This document shows, piece by piece, positions 15,880 to 24,819 of a stretch of DNA of 64,000 bases (position 1 is the stretch's first letter; each line of letters starts with the position of its first letter). The DNA is taken from NCBI RefSeq assembly GCF_010998615.1, contig NZ_JAAEAH010000057.1:1-64000 (forward strand). Direction: 5' to 3'. The notes beneath the pieces were generated by a model. The model did not search any database, was not told the origin of the DNA, and saw only the letters and a list, made by a program, of their open reading frames with translations. This DNA comes from Myxococcus sp. CA023. Its GTDB lineage: Bacteria > Myxococcota > Myxococcia > Myxococcales > Myxococcaceae. Both the position numbers and the translations under genes were made by a program.

Positions 15880-15924
15880 GTGCGTCCGCGGCGCGCACCC
15901 GTCGTCAGCGCGCCGCGTCACCCG

Positions 15925-16740
15925 TCAGAAGGTCAGGTCCACCTGCTCCGCCGCGGTGATGGGCCGGCCCAGGAAACGGGCCCCCACCTCCATGAAGCGC
16001 TCCGGCACGTCGGTGACGTAGTACGCGTGCTCCGGCGTGCCTCGCGACGCCGGCGCCAGTCCGTCCCGCTCCGACAGCAGCGCGGCCACGGCGTCCGCGG
16101 TGGCCTCCGCCGAGTCCACCAGCGCCACCTGGGGCCCCACCACCTCCGCGATGACGCCCTTGAGCAGCGGGTAGTGCGTACAGCCCAGCACCAGGGTGTC
16201 CACGCCGTCGCGGGTGAACTCGGCCAGGTAGTCGCGCGCCACCAGCAGGGGCACGTCGCCCGTGGTCCACCCCTCTTCCGCCAGCGGCACGAAGAGCGGA
16301 CAGGCGCGGGCCTTCGCCCGCACCCGTGGGTCCGCGGACTCAAGGGCACGCTGGTAGGCGCCCGAGCGGATGGTGCCGGGTGTACCGATGATACCCACCC
16401 CGCCCCCCTGCGTGCGCGCCAGCGCCGCCCGCGCGCCGGGGAGGATGACGCCCACCACCGGCACCGGCAGCGCCGCCTCCAGCGCGGGCAGCGCCACGGC
16501 CGAAGCGGTGTTGCACGCCACCACCAGCAGCTTGATGCCGCGCTCCAGGAGGAACTCCGCGTTCTTCAGCGAGTAGCGCGTCACCACCTCGCCGGACTTG
16601 GTGCCGTAGGGCACTCGCGCGGTGTCCCCCAGGTACACCGTGCTCTCGTGAGGGAGCCGGGACATGAGGGCCTTGAGGACGGTGAGCCCGCCGACGCCTG
16701 AATCGAAGACACCAATGGGACTGTGGCTGCCTTGCCGCAT
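15925..16740 (-). CDS. murI: Glutamate racemase
   Basis: 271 aa from the ATG at 16740, which has AGGGA about 11 bases upstream; a longer frame to 16797 would add 19 unlikely residues. It makes D-glutamate for peptidoglycan. Two catalytic Cys are present: VVACNTASA (about residue 74) and LGCTHYPLL (about residue 184). Other family blocks: IGVFDSGVGGLTVL at the N-terminus and YLGDTARVPYG. Cytoplasmic, normal length. Convergent with carF. Confidence 0.95.
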   Translation of the reverse strand: MRQGSHSPIGVFDSGVGGLTVLKALMSRLPHESTVYLGDTARVPYGTKSGEVVTRYSLKNAEFLLERGIKLLVVACNTASAVALPALEAALPVPVVGVILPGARAALARTQGGGVGIIGTPGTIRSGAYQRALESADPRVRAKARACPLFVPLAEEGWTTGDVPLLVARDYLAEFTRDGVDTLVLGCTHYPLLKGVIAEVVGPQVALVDSAEATADAVAALLSERDGLAPASRGTPEHAYYVTDVPERFMEVGARFLGRPITAAEQVDLTF

Positions 16741-16800
16741 GGAGCGTGTCCCTATCACGTTTGATGCCAGCGCCAGCGGCAGCCCCGCTGAACGCACGAA

Positions 16801-16825
16801 GGGCCGGGATGCATCATCCCGGCCC
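16801..16825 (-). terminator. Strong hairpin downstream of a lipoprotein gene
   Basis: Perfect 11-bp stem GGGCCGGGATG / CATCCCGGCCC with a 3-base loop, 30 bp past the stop at 16856 on the minus strand. The outgoing minus strand begins TTCGTGCG. Confidence 0.6.
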
Positions 16826-16855
16826 TCCGCTCACTGCCCAGCCCACCTGCCGCGC

Positions 16856-17890
16856 TCAGTCCTCGATGAGGTACACCGGCAGCGAGGAGTTCGGGCCCGG
16901 GAACTGGTGGGCGACCACGTCGATGACGGGCGAGTTGTTCGGCGAGAAGTACTCGCGACCGTCGCGAGCGCTGGCGTACATCTCCACCACGTAACGGCCG
17001 GGCCGCAGGAACTGGTACACGACCACCGAGCTTTCATTCGGGCCATCGACGCAGTCGTGCCAGTCACCGACGTCGCCGTACACCAGTTCGCCGGTGTGGA
17101 GGTCGCGGAAGTTGATGCCCACGCGCTGCAGGCCGGCCTCGTAGCAGGTCTGGCGGTTCCCGTAACGCGAGCGCAGCTCCCACCGGACAGAGGCCCCGCC
17201 AATGGCCCACATCGACCCGGTGTGGGAGGTCGGCTGCCCCAACTGGGTGAGGATGTCGCCCCCGAAGTAGTACCAGGGCAGGCCATTCCTATCGACGGCG
17301 ACGAGCTCCAACCCGTGGTAGCCCGGATCCAGGTACGGCGTGCGGATCTGGTTGGCGGCGTGCCCTTCCCAGCACTCGAAGCGCGCCCAGTCACCGCCAT
17401 CCACGCTCGCCTCGACGTGGGTGATCCCCGCCTGGTTGCAGTTGGGGCTGGGGCTGTAGCTGTTCGGCGGGAAGAGCCAGCTCAGGTAGGCGAAGGACGG
17501 CGGAGCGCCCACCGGGGTCAGGTCCACGTTCACCGTCACGTTGCCGTCCACGGTGAAGGTTCCATGGGTCTCGTACAGCAACTCATTGCCGTAGCCGACG
17601 CCTTCCAGGCGGAACGAGTAGGTCCCCGGCGCGAATCGGTGGAGGACGATGCCGTCGAAGCCGTTCGCCTGGCAGTTGTAGCGGCCGTCGTTGGCCAGCA
17701 CCTCGCCGGGGATGATGACGTTGACGCCATGGACCGCGCGGTCATCGTCGCAGCGCTGACCGCCGAAGCTCCAGCGGAAGGTCACGTCCCCCTCGTAGCG
17801 GGGCACATCGCAGCACGGCTCTTCATGGACGACACAGCCAGGGAGGATCGCAAACAAGCAGAGGAATGCGACCAGCAACCGGGAGTTCAT
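16856..17890 (-). CDS. Putative outer-membrane lipoprotein (344 aa), unknown function
   Basis: Start at 17890 gives a clear lipoprotein signal (MNSRLLVAFLCLFAILPGC). The mature protein opens with a Cys pair (HEEPCCDV) and has many Trp, Tyr, Asn and Gly residues in repeated beta-like strands. Two halves look similar: each carries a CxxxG-type segment (ANGFDGIVLHRFAPGTYSF; NESSVVVYQFLRPGRYVVEM) with an RFAPGTYSF-like turn, suggesting two beta-sandwich (Ig- or PEGA-like) repeats. No catalytic motif seen. It is divergent from tolQ, with its own candidate promoter at 17960-17990. Confidence 0.72.
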   Translation of the reverse strand: MNSRLLVAFLCLFAILPGCVVHEEPCCDVPRYEGDVTFRWSFGGQRCDDDRAVHGVNVIIPGEVLANDGRYNCQANGFDGIVLHRFAPGTYSFRLEGVGYGNELLYETHGTFTVDGNVTVNVDLTPVGAPPSFAYLSWLFPPNSYSPSPNCNQAGITHVEASVDGGDWARFECWEGHAANQIRTPYLDPGYHGLELVAVDRNGLPWYYFGGDILTQLGQPTSHTGSMWAIGGASVRWELRSRYGNRQTCYEAGLQRVGINFRDLHTGELVYGDVGDWHDCVDGPNESSVVVYQFLRPGRYVVEMYASARDGREYFSPNNSPVIDVVAHQFPGPNSSLPVYLIED

Positions 17891-17959
17891 GGGGCACCTG
17901 TCGGTGGGGCAGTGAGGTGTTCGGCCCGCTTCTGCTCCATCCGACGGGCGGCGGCGGGA

Positions 17960-17990
17960 ATTATTCACCGCCCTGGGCAATCCAGCTCAA
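17960..17990 (-). promoter_or_regulatory. Possible promoter for the 344-aa lipoprotein gene
   Basis: Minus-strand TTGAGC (17990-17985) and AATAAT (17965-17960), 19 bp apart, about 70 bp before the ATG at 17890. The -10 is a 5/6 match; the spacer is long. On the opposite strand, TTGACC at about 18014-18019 lies too close to the tolQ start to place a promoter with confidence. Confidence 0.33.
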
Positions 17991-18051
17991 GCAAGCAACC
18001 GTTTCCCCATTGTTTGACCCTGTCTTATCGGAGTGTTACGCGCTGCTCCCC

Positions 18052-18762
18052 ATGACGCCCCACCTGCCCCTGGCGCTTGGCGCCATGAACTACGTGGAGA
18101 TCATCCGCGACGCCTCCCTCATCGAGCTGGCAGTCCTGCTGCTCCTGATGGGCGTATCCGTGGCCTCCTGGGCCCTCATCGCCATGAAGGCGTCCCAGCT
18201 CGCCAAGGCTCGCGCACAGTCTCTCACCTTCCTCGACACCTTCTGGAAGGCCTCGCGCCTGGAGGCCATCTACCAGACGGCCCAGAAGCTCGACGGCTCG
18301 CCGCTGTCGAAGGTCTTCTGCGCCGGCTATGAAGAGCTGACCAAGCTGGCGCAAGCCAAGGAGGGCGGCACCGAAGGCGCGCTGGCCGAGCGGCTGGGCG
18401 GCATCGAGAACGTGGAGCGCGCGCTCCACCGGGCCTCCACGGCGCAAATCACCGAGTTGGAGAACCGGGTGTCCTTCCTGGGCACCGTGGGCGCGGCGTC
18501 GCCCTTCGTGGGCCTGTTCGGCACCGTCATCGGCATCCTGAGCGCGTTCAACCAGATTGCCGAGCAGGGCAACGCGACGCTGGCCACGGTGGCCGCGCCG
18601 GTGGGCAACGCGCTCTTCGCCACCGCCGCGGGCCTGTTCGCGGCGATTCCGGCGGTGGTCGCCTACAACTCGTTCGTCAGCCGCATCAAGGTGTTCGACA
18701 CGGAGATGTCGAACTTCTCCGCGGACTTCCTCAACATCATCAAGCGTCACTTCTTCCGGTAG
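18052..18762 (+). CDS. tolQ: TolQ/ExbB-type proton channel subunit
   Basis: 236 aa from the ATG at 18052 (an in-frame ATG at 18085 would also give a complete family protein). Three membrane segments: about residues 20-42, 140-165 and 185-210. The conserved core GTVGAASPFVGLFGTVIGIL and the AxGL segment NALFATAAGLFAAIPAVVAYN are intact. With TolR it forms the proton-driven motor that energises the trans-envelope Tol system for outer-membrane constriction. First of four adjacent tol genes, 12 bp before tolR. Confidence 0.9.
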   Translation: MTPHLPLALGAMNYVEIIRDASLIELAVLLLLMGVSVASWALIAMKASQLAKARAQSLTFLDTFWKASRLEAIYQTAQKLDGSPLSKVFCAGYEELTKLAQAKEGGTEGALAERLGGIENVERALHRASTAQITELENRVSFLGTVGAASPFVGLFGTVIGILSAFNQIAEQGNATLATVAAPVGNALFATAAGLFAAIPAVVAYNSFVSRIKVFDTEMSNFSADFLNIIKRHFFR

Positions 18763-18774
18763 CCGGGGGCCACC

Positions 18775-19242
18775 ATGGGAATGGGCGGAGGCAACCGCGG
18801 CGGTGGCCGCACCACCATGAGCGAAATCAACGTCACGCCCATGGTGGACGTGATGTTGGTGCTGCTCATCATCTTCATGGTGACGGCGCCCCTCATCCAG
18901 CAGGGCGTGAAGGTGAACCTGCCGGAGACCAAGGCCGCGCCGGTGGAGGCCACGGAGAAGAAACTGGTCCTCTCCATCGACGCGGGGCGCAAGGTCTACA
19001 TCGGTGACGCGGAAGTGGCGCTGGAAGAGCTGGAGCAGAAGCTCGCCGCCAACGCCAAGGCGCAGGCCGACAAGGAAGTCTATCTCCACGCGGACCGGGA
19101 CGTGCCGTACGGTGTGGTGGTGGAGGTCATGGCCGCGGCCCAGCGCGCGGGCATTGGCAACGTGGGCATGATCACGGACCCGTCGACCGCGGGTCGAACG
19201 TCCAACACTGGCAAAGGCAAGTCGAAGGAAGCGAAGCGCTAG
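18775..19242 (+). CDS. tolR: TolR/ExbD-type motor subunit
   Basis: 155 aa. A Gly-rich N-terminus precedes MSEINVTPMVDVMLVLLIIF, whose Asp within the single membrane helix is the expected proton-carrying residue. The periplasmic domain follows (about 50-140), with ILS-type YLHADRDVPYGVVVEVM near the end, and a basic tail (GKGKSKEAKR). Adjacent to tolQ and tolA, 3 bp spacing to the latter. Confidence 0.91.
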   Translation: MGMGGGNRGGGRTTMSEINVTPMVDVMLVLLIIFMVTAPLIQQGVKVNLPETKAAPVEATEKKLVLSIDAGRKVYIGDAEVALEELEQKLAANAKAQADKEVYLHADRDVPYGVVVEVMAAAQRAGIGNVGMITDPSTAGRTSNTGKGKSKEAKR

Positions 19243-19245
19243 CCC

Positions 19246-20034
19246 ATGACGCCCTCCGCGGTAAGCCACAGCCTGCTCGTCACGCGCTCCACGCGGCTGT
19301 CGCGCTTCGTGGTGGTGTCCGTCGTGGGGCACATCCTGGTGCTGGTGGCGGCGATTGCCTACGCGCGCTTCTCCGCCACGCCCAAGGTGGACCTGGACAC
19401 CAAGCCCATTCGCGCCACGCTGGTGCGCCTGGGCAAGCCGCGCGACTCCAAGCTGCTGCCGCGCAAGGAGCAGCTGCCACCGCCGCCCAAGAAGGTGGAC
19501 GCGCCCAAGCCCGCTCCAGAGGCCCCACCCCCGGAGCCCTCGCCCGCCAAGGTGGCGGTGCCCATTCCTGGTGTGCAGCCGGAACCCTCCACGTCCAAGC
19601 CCACGCCGCAGAAGGGCGAGACGACGGGCGAGGACCGTCGCAAGCGGCTCTTCGGTGCCTTCGACAAGACGGCCAAGGCGGCCGAGCCCGAGGAGGCGGA
19701 AGGCGCCGAGGACGGCGACCCGGACGGCGACTCGGCCACCGCGGAAGGCGAGCGCTACTTCGGCCTGCTCCAGTCGCAGGTCCGCCGCCACTACAGCGTG
19801 GCGGACACCATCCCCGAATCCGAGCGGCTGCACCTCAAGGCCATGGTGGCGGTGCGCCTGGGCCGCACGGGTGAAGTGCTGGACGTGAATCTCACCAAGG
19901 CCAGTGGGAACGACCTCTTCGACTCGGCCGTCGTCACGGCCGTGCGCAAGGCCGCGCCCTTTTCTCCTCCACCGGACCATCTCCGGAACGCCCTGCAGAA
20001 GAGCGGCGTCAACCTGGTGTTCAACGCCCTATGA
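19246..20034 (+). CDS. tolA: TolA/TonB-like energy transducer
   Basis: 262 aa. A short basic N-terminus, one membrane helix (about residues 24-44) and a Pro/Lys-rich periplasmic linker (about 60-125) lead through an acidic stretch (EEAEGAEDGDPDGD) to a C-terminal TonB-type domain (about 170-262). That domain holds YSVADTIPESERLHLKAMV and VNLTKASGNDLFDSAVV. The layout and position between tolR and tolB argue for the TolA role, although the C-terminal domain is of the TonB kind. Its stop overlaps the tolB start by 4 bases. Confidence 0.82.
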   Translation: MTPSAVSHSLLVTRSTRLSRFVVVSVVGHILVLVAAIAYARFSATPKVDLDTKPIRATLVRLGKPRDSKLLPRKEQLPPPPKKVDAPKPAPEAPPPEPSPAKVAVPIPGVQPEPSTSKPTPQKGETTGEDRRKRLFGAFDKTAKAAEPEEAEGAEDGDPDGDSATAEGERYFGLLQSQVRRHYSVADTIPESERLHLKAMVAVRLGRTGEVLDVNLTKASGNDLFDSAVVTAVRKAAPFSPPPDHLRNALQKSGVNLVFNAL

Positions 20035-21323
20035 AAGCCCTGCTCCTCTCCCTGCTGCTCCTCCCCGTCGTCGCGCTCGCGCAGGCGCCCACCATCGAAA
20101 TCTCCGGCGCCAACTTCCGCCCGCTGCCCGTAGCGGTGCCCGCGCCCCTGACGCAGAACGATGGCGCGAAGGCGTTGGTTGCGCCCTTCGACTCGGCCTT
20201 CAGCTTCGACCTGGCTGCCTCCGGCATCCTCCAGGTGCTGGACCGCAAGGGCTTCACGGCGGACGCGAAGGAAGGCATGGCCGCGGCCAGCATCAACTTC
20301 AGCCGCTGGGCGGACGTGGGCGCCGAAGCGCTCGTGAAGGTGTCGCTGGCACAGGACGGTGGCGTGCTGCGCGGTGAGCTGCGCCTGTTCAACGTGGGCA
20401 CCGGCCGCGAGGACCTGAAGGTGTCCAAGGACGCGCCCGCCGACAACGCCTCGCTGCTGGCGCACCGCCTGGCGGACGCGCTCTACCGGCACTTCACTCG
20501 CGAGCCCAGCCCCTTCCTGTCTCGCATCACCTACGTGCGCAAGGCGGGCACCAACCGCGACGTGTACGTGGCGGACTGGGACGGCGGCAACGCCCGGGCG
20601 CTCACCAAGGGCGGCATCAACATCCTGCCCGCGCTGAGCCAGGATGGCTCGCAGGTCGCCTTCACCACGTACCGCAAGAATCGCCCGGACATCTACGTGC
20701 AGTCCCCCGGCGGTGAGGCGAAGGCCGTCATCTCCGGCGAGCAGATGGCCACCGGCGCGGCCTTCTCTCCGGACGGCAAGCGCATCGCGTACTCGCTGGC
20801 GGAGGGCGAGAGCGCCCAGGTGTATGTGGCCAACGCGGACGGCAGCGGCGCGCGCGCGCTCACCGACACGCCCTACGGGCTCAACACCAGCCCCTCCTGG
20901 TCGCCGGACGGCAAGCGCATCGCCTTCGTGTCCAACCGGGGCGGCAGCCCGCAGGTCTACATCATGAACGCGGATGGCACGGGCGTGCGCCGGCTCACCT
21001 TCCAGGGCAACTACAACCAGACGCCGGACTGGTCGCCGCGCGGAGACCTCATCGTCTTCACCGCTCGCGACGAGCGCAACGCCTTTGACCTCTTCACCGT
21101 CAGCGTGGAGACGGGCAAGGTGACGCGCCTCACGCAGGACCAGGGCAGCAACGAGGAGCCCGCCTTCTCTCCCAACGGGCGGCTCATCGTCTTCACGTCC
21201 ACGCGCAACGGCGGCTCGCAGCTCTACGTCATGACGGCGGACGGCAACAACCAGCTGCCGCTGCGCGCCGAGAAGGGCACCTACCAGACGCCGGACTGGT
21301 CGCCGCTGCCGCAGGCGCAGTAG
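20031..21323 (+). CDS. tolB: TolB periplasmic beta-propeller protein
   Basis: 430 aa. Signal peptide MKALLLSLLLLPVVALAQA. N-terminal alpha/beta domain (about 25-165) followed by a beta-propeller (about 170-430) with repeated blades such as AFSPDGKRIAYS, WSPDGKRIAFVSNRGG and AFSPNGRLIVFTSTRNGG. In known systems TolB shuttles between Pal and porins at the outer membrane. Coupled to tolA by a 4-base overlap and followed by a hairpin at 21341-21360. No pal gene follows, unlike the usual cluster. Confidence 0.92.
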   Translation: MKALLLSLLLLPVVALAQAPTIEISGANFRPLPVAVPAPLTQNDGAKALVAPFDSAFSFDLAASGILQVLDRKGFTADAKEGMAAASINFSRWADVGAEALVKVSLAQDGGVLRGELRLFNVGTGREDLKVSKDAPADNASLLAHRLADALYRHFTREPSPFLSRITYVRKAGTNRDVYVADWDGGNARALTKGGINILPALSQDGSQVAFTTYRKNRPDIYVQSPGGEAKAVISGEQMATGAAFSPDGKRIAYSLAEGESAQVYVANADGSGARALTDTPYGLNTSPSWSPDGKRIAFVSNRGGSPQVYIMNADGTGVRRLTFQGNYNQTPDWSPRGDLIVFTARDERNAFDLFTVSVETGKVTRLTQDQGSNEEPAFSPNGRLIVFTSTRNGGSQLYVMTADGNNQLPLRAEKGTYQTPDWSPLPQAQ

Positions 21324-21340
21324 CCGTCCCCTGGGCCTGT

Positions 21341-21360
21341 GGGGCGCCAGCGAGCGCCCC
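21341..21360 (+). terminator. Hairpin after tolB
   Basis: 7-bp perfect stem GGGGCGC / GCGCCCC with a 6-base loop, 17 bp past the tolB stop. No T-run. Confidence 0.42.
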
Positions 21361-21419
21361 GCGCCCGGCACCGGGACGTCCGTTGACAGCCGGGGCGCGC
21401 TCGGGTCGAGTCCTCCCCC

Positions 21420-22604
21420 ATGAGCGTGCCCTTCCGCAGCCACTGGAGCCTGGACCCCGAGGTCGTCTTCCTGAACCACGGCTCGTTCGGCGCCTGTCCG
21501 ACAGCCGTCCTCCAGCGACAGTCCGAGCTGCGCGCGCGCCTGGAAGCCGAGCCGGTGCGCCTCCTCCACCGCGAAATCGAGCCGCTGCTGGATGACGCCC
21601 GCGCCGCGCTCGCCACCTTCCTCGACGCGGACGCGGACGACCTGGGCTTCGTCCCCAATGCGACGGCGGGGGTGAGTACGGTGCTGCGCTCGCTGCGCTT
21701 CGCCCCTGGCGACGAGCTGCTCACCACCGACCACGAGTACAACGCCAGCCGCAACGCGCTGGACTTCGTGGCGTCGCAGTGGGGCGCCAAGGTGGTGGTG
21801 GCGAAGCTGCCCTGGCCGGTGCCGTCCGCGCAGTCGGTGGTGGACGCCGTGATGCCCCACGTCACCCCGCGCACACGCCTGTTCCTGGTGGACCACGTGT
21901 CCAGTCAGACGGCCCTGGTGATGCCGCTGGAGCAGCTCGTCGCCGCCCTGCGCGAGCGCGGCGTGGAGACGCTGGTGGATGGCGCGCACGGGCCAGGCAT
22001 GCTGCCGCTGTCACTGCGCACGCTGGGCGCCGGCTACTACACGGGCAACTGCCACAAGTGGATGTGCGCCCCCAAGGGCGCCGCGCTCCTCCACGTCCGG
22101 CGCGACCTCCAGCCCGCCATCAAGCCCCTGTCCGTGAGCCATGGGCACAACTCCCGGCGGACGGACCGTTCCCGCTTCCGGTTGGACTTCGACTGGACGG
22201 GGACGCACGACCCTTCGGCCGTGCTCTGCGTGCCCGAGGTGATTCGCTTCATGGGCGGGCTGCTTCCCGGCGGCTGGCCGGAGGTCATGGCCTCGAACCG
22301 GGCCAAGGTGCTGGCGGCGCAGAACCTGCTGTGCGCGCGGCTGGGCACCCAACCCACCTGCCCCGAGGACATGGTCGGCAGCATGGCCACGGTGACGCTG
22401 CCGGACGGCTTCCCCGAAGTCCCCCAGCCCCCGCTCTACGTGGACCCGCTCCACCTGCGCCTGTTCGACGAATACCGCATCGAGGCGCAAATCACCCCCT
22501 GGCCCCGTCCGCCGCACCGGCATGTGCGTCTCTCCGCCCAGCTCTACAACACCCCCGCCGACTACCAGGCCCTGGGCGACGCTTTGGAAGCGCTGCTGCG
22601 TTGA
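21420..22604 (+). CDS. Class V aminotransferase-fold PLP enzyme (isopenicillin-N-epimerase-like)
   Basis: 394 aa. Opens with FLNHGSFGACP, the substrate-loop signature of this subgroup. The PLP-binding region shows TDHEYNASRNALDF, then LVDGAHGPGM (Asp that pairs with the PLP nitrogen) and the Schiff-base Lys in GNCHKWMCAPKGAALLHV. The family includes isopenicillin N epimerases, cysteine desulfurase-like and kynureninase-like enzymes; nothing here fixes the substrate. Cytoplasmic. It lies 14 bp before the phosphatase gene, so the two may be cotranscribed, but a shared pathway is not evident. Confidence 0.87.
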   Translation: MSVPFRSHWSLDPEVVFLNHGSFGACPTAVLQRQSELRARLEAEPVRLLHREIEPLLDDARAALATFLDADADDLGFVPNATAGVSTVLRSLRFAPGDELLTTDHEYNASRNALDFVASQWGAKVVVAKLPWPVPSAQSVVDAVMPHVTPRTRLFLVDHVSSQTALVMPLEQLVAALRERGVETLVDGAHGPGMLPLSLRTLGAGYYTGNCHKWMCAPKGAALLHVRRDLQPAIKPLSVSHGHNSRRTDRSRFRLDFDWTGTHDPSAVLCVPEVIRFMGGLLPGGWPEVMASNRAKVLAAQNLLCARLGTQPTCPEDMVGSMATVTLPDGFPEVPQPPLYVDPLHLRLFDEYRIEAQITPWPRPPHRHVRLSAQLYNTPADYQALGDALEALLR

Positions 22605-22618
22605 GTAGGCTGCCGCGC

Positions 22619-23554
22619 ATGTCGCGTTTCGCCACCATCGACATTGGCAGCAACTCCGTCCTCCTGCTCGTCGCGGAGCGCACCCCGGAGGGCCGTTTCG
22701 AGGCCGTGCGGGAGCGCGCGGAAATCACCCGCCTGGGCAGGGGCGTGGATGCGACGCGCAAGCTCTCCGCTGAAGGCATGGAGGCGACGCTCCAGGTGCT
22801 GGAGTCCTTCGCTCGCGAGGCGCGCGAGCTGGGCGCGGAAGGCATCGCCGTATCCGCCACCAGCGCCGCGCGTGACGCGGAGAACGGCGCGGAGTTCCTC
22901 GCCGCCGCGAAGGCGCGCGCGAACGTGACAGTGGAAATCATCTCCGGCGCCATGGAGGCGGAGCTGTCCTTCGCCGCGGTGCACTCGGACTTCGCGTCGG
23001 ACGCGGCGGGCCCCCTGCTGGTGCTCGACATTGGCGGCGGCTCCACGGAGTTCATCTACGGCAACCGTGGCGGCCACGTGGACTTCCGCCACAGCTTCGA
23101 CGTGGGCGCGGTGCGCCTGACGGAGCGCTTCGTCGGCGCGGACCCGATGACGTCCGAGGACCGCGCGCGTGTCGAAGCCCACCTGCGCGACACCTTCCGC
23201 GCCCTCCCCGCCCCGCCGCCCGGCGCAGCCCTGGTGGGCGTCGCGGGCACGGTGACGACGCTGTACGCCGTGCAGCACGCCATCCACCCTTACGTCGCGG
23301 AGCAGGTCCACGGCGGCACGCTGTCCGTGGGCCAACTGTCCGCCCTGGCGGACCGGCTGTGCGCCATGCCGTTGGAAGAGCGGCGCGCCCTGCCCGGCAT
23401 GCAGCCCAAGCGCGCGGACGTCATCCCCGCGGGCGCCCTCATCTTGCTGGAATCGGTGAAGGCGCTGGGACTGGATGCCTGCCGCGTCAGTGATAGGGGC
23501 CTGCGCTGGGGCCTGCTCGCGCACCGCTTTGGAGCCGGAGCCACCTCTTCATGA
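22619..23554 (+). CDS. Ppx/GppA family phosphatase
   Basis: 311 aa from the ATG at 22619. The frame is open far upstream, but that part is antisense-like sequence inside the aminotransferase gene. ASKHA-fold motifs: IDIGSNSVLLLV at the N-terminus and LDIGGGSTEFIYG (about residue 138), then GVAGTVTTLYA. Family members hydrolyse polyphosphate or pppGpp; at 311 aa it has only the catalytic core and lacks the HD-like C-terminal extension of long Ppx, so the exact substrate is open. Its stop overlaps the MFS start by 4 bases (ATGA). Confidence 0.88.
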   Translation: MSRFATIDIGSNSVLLLVAERTPEGRFEAVRERAEITRLGRGVDATRKLSAEGMEATLQVLESFAREARELGAEGIAVSATSAARDAENGAEFLAAAKARANVTVEIISGAMEAELSFAAVHSDFASDAAGPLLVLDIGGGSTEFIYGNRGGHVDFRHSFDVGAVRLTERFVGADPMTSEDRARVEAHLRDTFRALPAPPPGAALVGVAGTVTTLYAVQHAIHPYVAEQVHGGTLSVGQLSALADRLCAMPLEERRALPGMQPKRADVIPAGALILLESVKALGLDACRVSDRGLRWGLLAHRFGAGATSS

Positions 23555-24819
23555 ACGCCCAACCCGCGGCCTCACCGGCCGCGTCCGCGGTGCCCGCCAG
23601 CAACGCGGGTTATGCGCTGCTCATCCTCACCCTCATCAACCTGGTCAACTACCTCGACCGCTACATCGTCGCGGTGGCGCTGCCAGACATCCAGAAGGAA
23701 TTCGGCATCAACGACACGCAGTCCGGCCTGCTGGGCACCATGTTCATCGTGGTGTTCATGCTGGCCTCGCCGTTGGGCGGGTTCCTCGGGGACCGCTACC
23801 CACGGAGGCTGCTGGTGGTGGGCGGCGTGATTCTCTGGAGCCTGGCCACCGGGGCCAGCGGGCTGGCCACCTCGTTCGGCGCGTTGCTCCTGGCCCGCGC
23901 GGTGATTGGCATCGGAGAGGCCGGCTACGGCGCCGTGGCGCCCAGCATCATCTCCGACTTGTACCCACGCACGCAGCGCACGCGGATGCTGGCGTTCTTC
24001 TACATCGCCATCCCCGTGGGCGCCGCGGCGGGCTACGGCCTGGGCGGGTGGCTGACGCAGGCCTACTCGTGGCACGTCGCCTTCTTCGCGGGGGGCGTGC
24101 CCGGGCTGATTCTGGGCGCCATGGCCTTCTTCATGCCGGAGCCCCAGCGCGGCGCCATGGATGGGCCGGACGCGCAGGCGAAGCTGCCCTTCATGGTGGG
24201 CCTGAAGGGACTGGCGCGAAACTCGGCCTTCTGGGCGGTGACGGCCGGGTACACGCTGATGACGTTCTCCATTGGCGGACTGGGATTCTGGATGCCCACG
24301 TACCTGGTGCGCGAGCGCGGCCTGGCGCAGGACAGCTCGGGCTTCATCTTCGGCGCGATTACGGCGGTGGCCGGCCTGCTGGGGACGGTGGCGGGCGGCT
24401 GGCTCGGCGACAAGCTGGACCGCAAGCGCGAGGGCGGCGGACTGTGGATGTCCGGCATCGGCCTGATGCTGGCGGCCCCGTGCATGTACCTGGCGGTGAG
24501 CCTGAAGGCAGTGGGCCCCACCTTCGCGGCAATCGCCCTGGCGCAGTTCCTTATCTTCCTCAACAGCGGCCCCATCAACGCTGCCATCGTCAACTGCGTG
24601 CCGCCCGCGTTCCGCGCCTTCGCCATGGGACTGAACGTGCTGTGCATCCACCTGCTGGGTGACGCGATTTCGCCCACGCTCATCGGCACCATCGCGGACG
24701 CATCCAGCCTGCACACCGCCATCGCGGTGAATGCCCTGCCCGTGCTCCTCGGCGGCTTCGCGCTGCTGCTGGGCGCCCGGCTGTTCCGTGAAGCAGTGCC
24801 CCTCGCGCGTCAGGGCTGA
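23551..24819 (+). CDS. Major facilitator superfamily transporter (spinster-like)
   Basis: 422 aa with about twelve membrane segments. The intracellular loop 2 motif LGGFLGDRYPRRLLVVGG and its second-half counterpart GGWLGDKLDRKREGG are present, plus NLVNYLDRYIVAVALPDIQ in helix 1, a block common in spinster and hexuronate/sugar-phosphate type carriers. Substrate unknown. Coupled to the ppx-like gene upstream. Its last 10 bases overlap the end of the convergent acyltransferase gene. Confidence 0.88.
   Translation: MNAQPAASPAASAVPASNAGYALLILTLINLVNYLDRYIVAVALPDIQKEFGINDTQSGLLGTMFIVVFMLASPLGGFLGDRYPRRLLVVGGVILWSLATGASGLATSFGALLLARAVIGIGEAGYGAVAPSIISDLYPRTQRTRMLAFFYIAIPVGAAAGYGLGGWLTQAYSWHVAFFAGGVPGLILGAMAFFMPEPQRGAMDGPDAQAKLPFMVGLKGLARNSAFWAVTAGYTLMTFSIGGLGFWMPTYLVRERGLAQDSSGFIFGAITAVAGLLGTVAGGWLGDKLDRKREGGGLWMSGIGLMLAAPCMYLAVSLKAVGPTFAAIALAQFLIFLNSGPINAAIVNCVPPAFRAFAMGLNVLCIHLLGDAISPTLIGTIADASSLHTAIAVNALPVLLGGFALLLGARLFREAVPLARQG

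Noticed and set aside
18014-18042. TTGACC with TACGCG 17 bp downstream, before tolQ
   Set aside because: The -10 is poor and the start would fall almost at the ATG; not reported as a promoter.
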